From Pelosinus sp. UFO1 (lineage in GTDB: Bacteria; Bacillota; Negativicutes; DSM-13327), in assembly GCF_000725345.1 (NCBI RefSeq), contig NZ_CP008852.1, positions 2,651,001 to 2,715,000 on the forward strand: a stretch of DNA of 64,000 bases. The letters are read 5' to 3'. The notes beneath the pieces were generated by a model. The model ran no database searches and was not told the DNA's origin. It worked only from the letters and a program-made list of their open reading frames with translations. Positions 1-6,308 of the stretch are shown in pieces (position 1 is the first letter of the stretch; each line of letters begins with the position of its first letter). The translations under genes and the position numbers were made by a program.

Positions 1-300
1 AAACAAGATACCATCTACCTTACTAACTTGAAGTTCATCTAAGACACGTCCTATGTTTTGAAAATTATCTTGTACAATATCTATTTGACAACTAGCATTT
101 GCTAGTCTATCTTTACCTGTTTGTATCGCAGCTGGATCCTGGTCAATGCCAATAAATCGACCTGAAGAATGTAATTGATTTATTATTTGCTCAGCATGTC
201 CACTACCACCTAACGTACAATCTACATAAATACCTTCAGGATTTGTTACTAACGCATCTACACTTTCTTTTAGTAGCACACTTACATGATGAAATTCCAA
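1..300 (-). CDS. rsmH: 16S rRNA (cytosine(1402)-N4)-methyltransferase RsmH, N-terminal part
   Basis: N-terminal 100 codons of RsmH (MraW); the gene runs off the left edge. The visible part has the family opening EFHHVSVLLKESVDAL, the SAM-binding stretch DCTLGGSGHA, and GIDQDPAA a little further on. RsmH methylates C1402 of 16S rRNA in the ribosomal P site. A TTG at 298-300 follows a GGGGTGAAGG ribosome-binding site at the right distance and gives the usual N-terminus; an in-frame ATG at 316-318 has no such site. It follows mraZ, as in the conserved mraZ-rsmH-ftsL division/cell-wall cluster. Confidence 0.93.
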   Translation of the reverse strand, partial: MEFHHVSVLLKESVDALVTNPEGIYVDCTLGGSGHAEQIINQLHSSGRFIGIDQDPAAIQTGKDRLANASCQIDIVQDNFQNIGRVLDELQVSKVDGILF

Positions 301-356
301 GTCCTTCACCCCATCCATTTTAAACTCTATATGAAAACTTAAATAGTATTTATCTT

Positions 357-788
357 TTATATACCTAAATCAACTAGACTCTCCGCTATTTTCTCTACAG
401 TTGGAGCGGTTTGCTCGTTGTAATTATCCCACTTAGTCCGGTCCCATATCTCAATACGATTGGACACGCCAATCACAACCACATCTTTATCAAGTTGCGC
501 ATATTCCCTAAGATTATTCGGTAATAATACCCTTCCTTGTTTATCGCATGAAATCTCTGCTCCACCTGAGAAAAAGAACCGAACAAAAGCTCTAGCTTCA
601 GGTTTTGCTAACGGTAATTGTTTTAACTTACTTTCTAGGATAGCCCACTCTTTTCTATCATATACGAATAAACAATTATCAAGGCCCTTGGTGACAATAA
701 AACTTTCTCCCAGTTCCTCACGAAATTTGGCAGGTAAAATGAGCCTTCCCTTATCGTCAATGCTATGTAGGTACTCGCCCATTAACAT
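357..788 (-). CDS. mraZ: Transcriptional regulator MraZ
   Basis: 143 residues, the normal length for MraZ. Two tandem AbrB/SpoVT-like swapped-hairpin domains are visible: one around residues 7-50 with GRLILPAKFREE, the other around 80-125 with GRVLLPNNLREYA. MraZ forms a ring that binds TGGG-type direct repeats in front of its own operon and represses the division/cell-wall cluster. Exactly such repeats lie upstream at 817-841, so autoregulation is expected. The start is the ATG of MLMGEYLHS, which matches the family N-terminus. rsmH follows on the same strand. Confidence 0.96.
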   Translation of the reverse strand: MLMGEYLHSIDDKGRLILPAKFREELGESFIVTKGLDNCLFVYDRKEWAILESKLKQLPLAKPEARAFVRFFFSGGAEISCDKQGRVLLPNNLREYAQLDKDVVVIGVSNRIEIWDRTKWDNYNEQTAPTVEKIAESLVDLGI

Positions 789-816
789 AATTTTACACCA
801 CCAAGTTATTTAATCC

Positions 817-841
817 ACCACTTCGCTCCACAATTACCCAC
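817..841 (-). promoter_or_regulatory. MraZ operator: three direct repeats at 10-bp spacing
   Basis: Read on the minus strand, GTGGG, GTGGA and GTGGT lie exactly 10 bp apart (plus-strand CCCAC 837-841, TCCAC 827-831, ACCAC 817-821), 29-53 bp upstream of the mraZ start. Known MraZ boxes are TGGGN pentamers separated by 5 nt, so this is almost certainly the autoregulatory operator. A further GGTGG nearer the start codon overlaps the ribosome-binding site and is not in the same register. Confidence 0.85.
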
Positions 842-861
842 TTTTAGTGTTCTATTTTAAC

Positions 862-893
862 AAAAAAAAATCCTTCCTAATTCTTGAAGGATT
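862..893 (-). terminator. Rho-independent terminator between the deacetylase gene and mraZ
   Basis: Minus-strand hairpin with arms AATCCTTC and GAAGGATT, followed directly by nine T residues. It insulates mraZ from the upstream polysaccharide deacetylase gene. Confidence 0.85.
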
Positions 894-913
894 TTAATTA
901 TTTTTAATTAAAC

Positions 914-944
914 GACAAAGGGCCCATCAATAGGGCCCTTTGTC
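914..944 (-). terminator. Strong hairpin just after the deacetylase stop codon
   Basis: Perfect 12-bp inverted repeat GACAAAGGGCCC / GGGCCCTTTGTC with a 7-nt loop, about 10 bp beyond the deacetylase stop. It lacks a long T-run, so it probably acts together with the T-tailed hairpin at 862-893, either as first terminator or to protect the 3' end. Confidence 0.7.
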
Positions 945-954
945 CTGAACATAT

Positions 955-1770
955 TTAACTTTTAATTAGTCCTAACTCTTCTAAGATAGGTGCACCATTT
1001 AGCCGAATAAAAAAGCTCCGAAAGGTTTTTTGTCCCTTAAAAATAGGAATACGTTGTAATGAATATAAATCACTATCAGCACCAACTTGACCATATTCAA
1101 TCGTGAATGCTGCCTTATATTTATTAGCCCTAACCATTTCTTCAATTTCTGCGTTATAGGTGCCAGTTGGATATGCAAAATACTTTGGTGGTTTCCCCAA
1201 TTGACGAGTCAATTCATCTCGAGACTCACTCAGTTCACTCATAACTTGTTCCTTAGTGAGAGTCGTAAGAGATTTATGATTTGCAGTGTGAGAACCAAAG
1301 ACAATACCATTCTTTTGCATCTCTCTAACCTGGTCCCAAGTCATAAATCGATCATCATGATTAATTAAATTCGTTACTAGGAAGATAGTAGCGGTAAAAC
1401 CATATTTTTTCAAAATTGGATACGCATTTGTATAATTATCAAGATACCCATCATCAAAAGTAATCAAAATAGGTTTATCTGGCAATTCTTTGCAAGACTT
1501 TAAATATGCCATTAGCTGATCCGGTGTAATAGTATGGTAACCATTTTTATATAGATATTCCATCTGCTCTTCAAATTCTTGAGGCGAAACAGACAACGCA
1601 TGATTTAATATGTCTACTTTGTGATAATTCAAAATAGGTATATTCTGAAGATTAATTGGGTTGTTTTCATTATAACTAGCCACAACCGAAGTAGAATCAA
1701 ATTTTAAAAGTGATATACAGAAAAAAAATAGTATAATTCCCAATGTAATATATGTCTTTCGTTTATTCAT
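955..1770 (-). CDS. Membrane-anchored polysaccharide deacetylase (CE4/NodB family)
   Basis: 271 residues. An uncleaved signal anchor occupies about residues 8-24, so the catalytic domain faces outward. The NodB homology domain shows the metal/base motif TFDDGY (104-109), the zinc-binding HTANH (161-165), and YPTG around 200, a motif typical of active CE4 enzymes. Family members remove acetyl groups from N-acetylglucosamine polymers such as peptidoglycan or surface polysaccharide using a divalent metal; the substrate here cannot be told. It is a single gene flanked by terminators at its 3' end. Confidence 0.88.
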   Translation of the reverse strand: MNKRKTYITLGIILFFFCISLLKFDSTSVVASYNENNPINLQNIPILNYHKVDILNHALSVSPQEFEEQMEYLYKNGYHTITPDQLMAYLKSCKELPDKPILITFDDGYLDNYTNAYPILKKYGFTATIFLVTNLINHDDRFMTWDQVREMQKNGIVFGSHTANHKSLTTLTKEQVMSELSESRDELTRQLGKPPKYFAYPTGTYNAEIEEMVRANKYKAAFTIEYGQVGADSDLYSLQRIPIFKGQKTFRSFFIRLNGAPILEELGLIKS

Positions 1771-1986
1771 AGTAATTCTTTTACCATCTCCTTATACAGG
1801 ATAATTTTTTAAAAAAATCCATTAATTAACTACAATTTTCTACCTTCCCCCTAAAATAAATACGATTCTAACTTAGTATAACATTTCAGTTTTTGATTAC
1901 AATAGCTAATAATAATTTCTTCCGTATTTTCTTAACTTTAGTCTTGAATATTGCAAAACGTAGCTAATTCTTCTTCCTTACAAAGA

Positions 1987-2015
1987 ATGACAATTAAGAG
2001 CTACTATGCTATAGT
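1987..2015 (+). promoter_or_regulatory. Sigma-A-type promoter for the DUF1858 gene
   Basis: ATGACA (1987-1992) and TATAGT (2010-2015) are separated by 17 bp, and the ATG follows at 2052 after an AGGAGG site. The -10 box lies in a small dyad TACTAT-gct-ATAGTA (2002-2016), which could be an operator. Confidence 0.55.
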
Positions 2016-2051
2016 AATCGCAGTTACTGTAAATAATTAGGAGGTTTTTTG

Positions 2052-2255
2052 ATGCTTATTACTGAAAAAATGAGTATTTTAGAGGTGGTAGAGAAATATC
2101 CACAAACTATTTCTGTATTCCGTAATCATGGTATGGGATGTTTCGGCTGCTCTGCTGCACGATTTGAAAATATCGAACAAGGAGCCTCAGCCCACGGGAT
2201 CGATATAACTGTACTTATGGCTGCTTTAAATGAAGCGGTAGAATCTAATTCTTAG
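2052..2255 (+). CDS. DUF1858 domain protein (hybrid-cluster-associated redox disulfide type)
   Basis: 67 residues; the start is the ATG at 2052, 8 nt after AGGAGG. The whole protein is a DUF1858 domain with the CFGC pair (Cys30 and Cys33) after GMG, as in the family named for its association with hybrid cluster protein. Family members are small presumed redox or metal-handling proteins of unknown reaction. It stands alone on the plus strand between its own promoter and a bidirectional terminator, beside the iron-uptake genes. No hybrid cluster protein gene is in view, so a link with iron or nitrosative stress is speculation. Confidence 0.85.
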   Translation: MLITEKMSILEVVEKYPQTISVFRNHGMGCFGCSAARFENIEQGASAHGIDITVLMAALNEAVESNS

Positions 2256-2270
2256 TCGTCTTACTAATAA

Positions 2271-2315
2271 GTTACATAAAAAAACTTGGCATTTTGCCAA
2301 GTTTTTTTATGTAAC
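2271..2315. terminator. Bidirectional terminator between the DUF1858 gene and feoA
   Basis: A 21-bp perfect inverted repeat (GTTACATAAAAAAACTTGGCA and its complement) with a TTT loop. Its A-rich and T-rich arms give a T-run in either direction. It serves the convergent DUF1858 and feoA genes. Confidence 0.9.
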
Positions 2316-2349
2316 TCTATACTTAATTTCCGTCGCTACTCCTTAAGCC

Positions 2350-2583
2350 TTATTCTAATGTCACAATAATATTTTTTGCAATTTCAAAATCTAAAGCAAT
2401 CTGTGTATATCCTACTTCCAATACAAAAACAGGATAGGTTTGTAAAATCTTAATCAGCACCCCCGGTAAGATTCCAAAGGCAGCCATTTTTCGTAAATGA
2501 CTATCTTCGCTACTTAGTAAAAGCCTTACAACACGTACCATATTCCCTTTCTTAAGCCTTACAATGGGTACAGGCTTCACCAT
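2350..2583 (-). CDS. feoA: Ferrous iron transport protein A
   Basis: 77 residues, an SH3-like FeoA domain (VRLKKGNMVRVVRL near the start, LRKMAAFGILPG in the middle). FeoA is the small cytoplasmic partner of the FeoB iron(II) transporter. The ATG at 2583 sits 7 nt after AAGGAG; an upstream in-frame TTG overlaps that site and is unlikely to be used. It lies 41 bp after the feoB stop, so the order is feoB-feoA rather than the commoner feoA-feoB. The feoB gene in front is interrupted. Confidence 0.88.
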   Translation of the reverse strand: MVKPVPIVRLKKGNMVRVVRLLLSSEDSHLRKMAAFGILPGVLIKILQTYPVFVLEVGYTQIALDFEIAKNIIVTLE

Positions 2584-2624
2584 ATCTTCATCTCCTTGCA
2601 AATAGCCATTAAAGGCAATTCTTG

Positions 2625-3308
2625 CTATAAGCTAATTGACCAATAGTATAGTAAATGAGATAGTACGAATCCGCCAATAAAAGCTAAAAAAATGATAGTT
2701 AATAGCATTAACATGGAGATAAATACTCCTCTTTCCTTTATCATTACCGCAACTTGCGCTACACATGGTACAAATAGTGTTAATGTCGTACTAGCAATCA
2801 ATAGCTGTTCTTTACTTAGGCGATTCGTAGCACACATCTCATATAGCCCAGCAGCCCCATAGTCTCTTCGGAAAAATCCTAATAAGAACGGCTGCGCGGT
2901 TTCTATTGGCAAGCCTAGTAATACCATAATAGGTTCTAGTTGACTTATAATATAAGATAAAACTCCATATCGGTCTCCACACCACATAATAAAACTCGTT
3001 ATGAGGAAAACTGGCAATATTTCCACAAAATACCACCACATGCGGATGAACGCCTTGTGGAAAACATTCGATAATTTTGGAAGACGTAGGGGTGGTATTT
3101 CCATATAAAAAGCACTACTAGTTCCAGGCATTAACTTCCCAGACAGCCATCCAATACCCGTGAAAATGACTAGCATATAGACTCCCCATATTACCACTGA
3201 TAAAGAAGATTCAGATAATAGTGCTAAAATAACGCCTAATTGTGCGGAACAGGGTATTGTTAAAGCAAGTAAGAAGGTTGACAGAATTCTTTCGCGGCGT
3301 GTTTCCAA
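2625..3308 (-). CDS. feoB: FeoB C-terminal fragment (gene interrupted by a recombinase element)
   Basis: About 227 residues matching the second half of FeoB, with several membrane segments. LETRRERILSTFLLAL and IPCSAQLGVILAL continue directly from the conserved GCGTMAVMVTR that ends the N-terminal piece (6309-7565). A second Gate-like region contains TLTLFVPCVAQVAVM. No good ribosome-binding site precedes the first possible start (TTG at 3306-3308). In the present arrangement the piece is probably untranslated, and it belongs to a FeoB of about 640 residues if the element is excised. Upstream codons VVTRT at the junction are still in frame. Confidence 0.9.
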   Translation of the reverse strand: METRRERILSTFLLALTIPCSAQLGVILALLSESSLSVVIWGVYMLVIFTGIGWLSGKLMPGTSSAFYMEIPPLRLPKLSNVFHKAFIRMWWYFVEILPVFLITSFIMWCGDRYGVLSYIISQLEPIMVLLGLPIETAQPFLLGFFRRDYGAAGLYEMCATNRLSKEQLLIASTTLTLFVPCVAQVAVMIKERGVFISMLMLLTIIFLAFIGGFVLSHLLYYWSISL

Positions 3309-3312
3309 TGTT

Positions 3313-3320
3313 CGAGTTAC
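3313..3320. other. Left attachment-site core of the feoB element
   Basis: CGAGTTAC. The feoB C-terminal half lies to its left and element DNA to its right. It shares CG-GT-AC with the right core, consistent with the 2-bp crossover of serine recombinases. Confidence 0.65.
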
Positions 3321-3406
3321 AACGCGCGAAAAACAAACGCACCAAGTCTTCCTCTTATTACTTGACGCATGATATAAACCTTGTCCACGTTAAGCCGAGT
3401 CTGAAT

Positions 3407-3535
3407 TTATTCGCTTTGTTTTTGCGGAATAAAGAATGGCTTTAAAGCATTTAACAGGTCATCAATAAATTCTTTTGGTGGTTCATCTTCGGAATATATC
3501 CTTCCATCTATCTCATATTCAAAAATTACTTCCAT
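3407..3535 (-). CDS. Small acidic protein of the feoB element, unknown function
   Basis: 42 codons starting at an ATG preceded by a run of seven G residues at good spacing. The product begins MEVIFEYEIDGRIYSED and has a predicted helix near FIDDLLNALKPF. It is small and mostly acidic, and lies between the left end of the element and the yitT terminator, on the opposite strand to the recombinase. I do not recognise a family. Its position inside a minimal recombinase element makes a recombination directionality factor one possibility; a chance ORF or an unrelated cargo peptide are others. Confidence 0.5.
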   Translation of the reverse strand: MEVIFEYEIDGRIYSEDEPPKEFIDDLLNALKPFFIPQKQSE

Positions 3536-3713
3536 CTTAATCCCCCCCATTACTATATATGCTTAAGATTTGTCCATATTGCTACAAAAAAAAATAAGCA
3601 TGGAAATAAGCATTCGGTAAATAGGTTATAAAAAAGAATAAATTTGACCTGCAATTGCCTGCTTGCCTCACTAAGAAAGTTAAAATTTGTTTACATTATT
3701 CTAAATAAAAAAA

Positions 3714-3752
3714 AGACAAGGCTCTTCAAATAGAGCCGTGTCTCTTTTTTTT
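3714..3752. terminator. Terminator after the yitT-family gene
   Basis: Hairpin AGACAaGGCTCT / AGAGCCgTGTCT with a 6-nt loop and one internal mismatch, flanked by eight A on one side and eight T on the other, so it can work in both directions. It lies about 38 bp beyond the stop codon of the yitT-family gene. Confidence 0.85.
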
Positions 3753-3789
3753 AGCTTCGTCGCTTTATAGAACATTCATACTTTTGACA

Positions 3790-4650
3790 TTAATGGATTG
3801 ACTTCTTTTTGACTCTGCCTCCCATGACATCATGTACATCCGTTACTGTAACGAAAGCAGTTTCATCTTTTTCTTGCACAATCGTTTTGAGTTTGGCTAT
3901 TTCAAGACGTGTAATGACGGAATATAGAATCTTTTTAGATTCTCCCGAATAACCGCCTTCGCCATGAAAAATGGTTACACCTCTCCCTAGACGAGCCATT
4001 AGCGCATCTGCAATTTCGTCAGGAGCTTCTGTAACAATCAGAATTCCTTTCGATTCATCTAACCCTTCAATCGTTATGTCAATCACTTTAAAAGCAATAA
4101 AATACGCTACTAAGGAATACATGGCTTTATCCCAGCTAAAAACGAAACCTGCACTGCCCAAAATAAAAAGATTAAAAAACATAACGATTTCACCAATAGA
4201 AAATCCTGATTTTTTCCCTAGCAAAATGGCGACTATCTCCGTCCCATCTAAAGATCCCCCATACCTGATAATTATGCCGACACCGATTCCAACGACGATT
4301 CCCCCAAAAGTAGCCGATAAAAATAGATCTCTAGTAACTTCAGTAATGGGATGAAATATTGAGACCCAGTAGGATAAAGATAAAATTGAGAAAACGGTTG
4401 AAATGGCAAACGTTTTTCCAATTTGCGTATATCCCAAATATAAAAAAGGTAGGTTTAACAGCACCAAGAACAGACTTAATGGCATGCCAGTCAAATGACT
4501 TGCCATAATAGATATTCCTACAATACCGCCATCAATGATTTGGTTAGGCACTAAAAATTCTTCTAGTCCAATGGCAGTAAAAATAGAGCCGATTAAAAGC
4601 ATTATGTATTTTTTTATTGTGGATATAATTATTTTTTTCTTCTTTTGCAA
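3790..4650 (-). CDS. YitT family membrane protein (DUF161/DUF2179), element cargo
   Basis: 286 residues. The N-terminal roughly 200 residues hold about six hydrophobic segments typical of YitT proteins (GLEEFLVPNQIIDGG, GIGVGIIIRYGGSLDGTEI). The C-terminal 60-70 residues form the soluble DUF2179 domain (GRGVTIFHGEGGYSG, then KTIVQEKDETAFVTVTDVHDVMGG). These are multi-pass inner-membrane proteins common in Firmicutes; their transported substrate is not established. The start is a TTG after GGAGGGGGAG. The gene lies entirely inside the feoB element, divergent from the recombinase, with its own terminator, so it looks like cargo with independent expression. Confidence 0.88.
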   Translation of the reverse strand: MQKKKKIIISTIKKYIMLLIGSIFTAIGLEEFLVPNQIIDGGIVGISIMASHLTGMPLSLFLVLLNLPFLYLGYTQIGKTFAISTVFSILSLSYWVSIFHPITEVTRDLFLSATFGGIVVGIGVGIIIRYGGSLDGTEIVAILLGKKSGFSIGEIVMFFNLFILGSAGFVFSWDKAMYSLVAYFIAFKVIDITIEGLDESKGILIVTEAPDEIADALMARLGRGVTIFHGEGGYSGESKKILYSVITRLEIAKLKTIVQEKDETAFVTVTDVHDVMGGRVKKKSIH

Positions 4651-4852
4651 TACGAGACGTCTCCCCCTCCTACATAAAATTTAGTAAATTGGTATTTCTT
4701 TTAACTTTAAATTCTATAAAAAAGTATTATCCCCTTTTTAATATTACATCAGCCCCAAAATAATCCTCATGATGTTCATGAAACTATTTCTAAGATTTTA
4801 TGAATTGAATATATTTTATTCATAGATTAACTAATATTTTATGGAGGATATT

Positions 4853-6304
4853 ATGAATGCTCTTTACTGTCGTGTAAGTACAGACCTTCAGGCAGAAACA
4901 GGATATTCAATTGGTGATCAAATACGTACTTGCCGCGAACATGCGCTTGAGCTTGGCCTAGAAACATTTAGAAACTTTGAATATATTGATGATGGTTATA
5001 GTGGGGAGTACTTAGAAAGACCTGCTCTTGACCGCTTAAGGGAAGATCTAAGAGCTAAACTAATACAAGATGTCATAATATACGATCCAGACCGCCTTAG
5101 TCGTAACTTAACCAACCAGTTGCTTTTAGCTGATGAAATTGAAAAAGCTGGTGCAGTGCTACACTTTGTAACTGGCAGCTATGATGCTTCACCTGAGGGG
5201 CGTCTTTTTTTCTCAATTCGTGGTGCGATCAGCGCCTTCGAAAAGGCCAAAATTCGCGAACGAACTCTACGGGGTAAACGCGCAAAAGCCTGGAATGGTA
5301 AAATCATACAAAATGGCCATGCTTACGGATATGATTGGGACGAGGAAAATAGTACCTACATCATTAATCAGAAAGAAGCTGCCATTGTTAAAATGATTTA
5401 TGATTTATATCTCAGTCGAAAACATACCATAAAAGATATTGCACTTTTTCTTAAACAGCAAAACATTTTCAATCGAAAAAATAACCCGTTTACTCTTTCT
5501 ATGATTTATCGAATTTTAACTGATGAAAAATATGCGGGTATAAAATGGTCATTTAATATATATGATAAGAAAATTAGTCAATATAAACGCAAGAAAATAG
5601 CAAGACCGCAGGAAGAGTGGATTCCTATTCCGATTCCTCCAATCATTACATCCGATGAATATCAAACTGTACGGCAAATTCTATCGGAAAACAGACGCAA
5701 AAGTCCACGTAATACAAAACAACAGTACCTTTTACGTAATTTTATCAAATGTGCAGTTTGCGGCTATGGCATATCTGCCCATCATAAGCTCTACTCTTCT
5801 GGTAAAGAATATTCTTGGTATAAATGTCATTCTGGAGGAACCGATAAATCATTAACCCCTTGTGGTAACCCTGCTGTTTCTGCTTTAGAGCTTGATGATC
5901 TAATATGGAAGCATCTCTGCAGGCTTACCTACAGTCAAAAAGAACCTGCTTCAATTTTGCGGCAAGAAACAGTTCTCGATGATACAGCACAGCTAACTAA
6001 GCTAAAAGATTATCACAATCAGCTTAAAAAGAAACAGACTACTATAGTACGCTGGTTTCACGATAATATGTTATCTCCCGACGACGCAGAAAAAGAACTA
6101 CAGTTTCTAAAAAGAGAACTACAAATTACCTTTTCTTCTATCAGTAAACTATCTTCCAAAATAACAAAAGGGCCTACTACAACTCCTGAAGAAATTCTAT
6201 CAGCAACATCCTTCGCAGAACGCCGTACAATTTTCGAAAATCTAGGCTGGAAAGTATTAGTTGATAATCGTCAGAAACCAGTAAGAATACGATTTAAAAT
6301 ATAA
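4853..6304 (+). CDS. Large serine recombinase (integrase) of the feoB element
   Basis: 483 residues. The resolvase catalytic domain covers about residues 1-145, with the nucleophile Ser9 in YCRVSTD and arginines in DPDRLSRN (78-85). A Recombinase domain (about 160-265) follows, then a zinc ribbon with Cys300, Cys303, Cys325 and Cys337, then a C-terminal coiled-coil-like region. This is the architecture of phage-type and skin/TnpX-type site-specific recombinases. The ATG at 4853 is preceded by GGAGG; the in-frame ATG at 4841 contains that site and is less likely. The gene ends 14 bp from the right attachment core. All visible catalytic and zinc residues are intact, so activity is plausible. 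Confidence 0.94.
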   Translation: MNALYCRVSTDLQAETGYSIGDQIRTCREHALELGLETFRNFEYIDDGYSGEYLERPALDRLREDLRAKLIQDVIIYDPDRLSRNLTNQLLLADEIEKAGAVLHFVTGSYDASPEGRLFFSIRGAISAFEKAKIRERTLRGKRAKAWNGKIIQNGHAYGYDWDEENSTYIINQKEAAIVKMIYDLYLSRKHTIKDIALFLKQQNIFNRKNNPFTLSMIYRILTDEKYAGIKWSFNIYDKKISQYKRKKIARPQEEWIPIPIPPIITSDEYQTVRQILSENRRKSPRNTKQQYLLRNFIKCAVCGYGISAHHKLYSSGKEYSWYKCHSGGTDKSLTPCGNPAVSALELDDLIWKHLCRLTYSQKEPASILRQETVLDDTAQLTKLKDYHNQLKKKQTTIVRWFHDNMLSPDDAEKELQFLKRELQITFSSISKLSSKITKGPTTTPEEILSATSFAERRTIFENLGWKVLVDNRQKPVRIRFKI

Positions 6305-6308
6305 TCTT

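Noticed and set aside
2839..3039. Other-frame ORF inside the FeoB C-terminal piece
   Set aside because: Lies entirely in a clear FeoB frame and resembles nothing.
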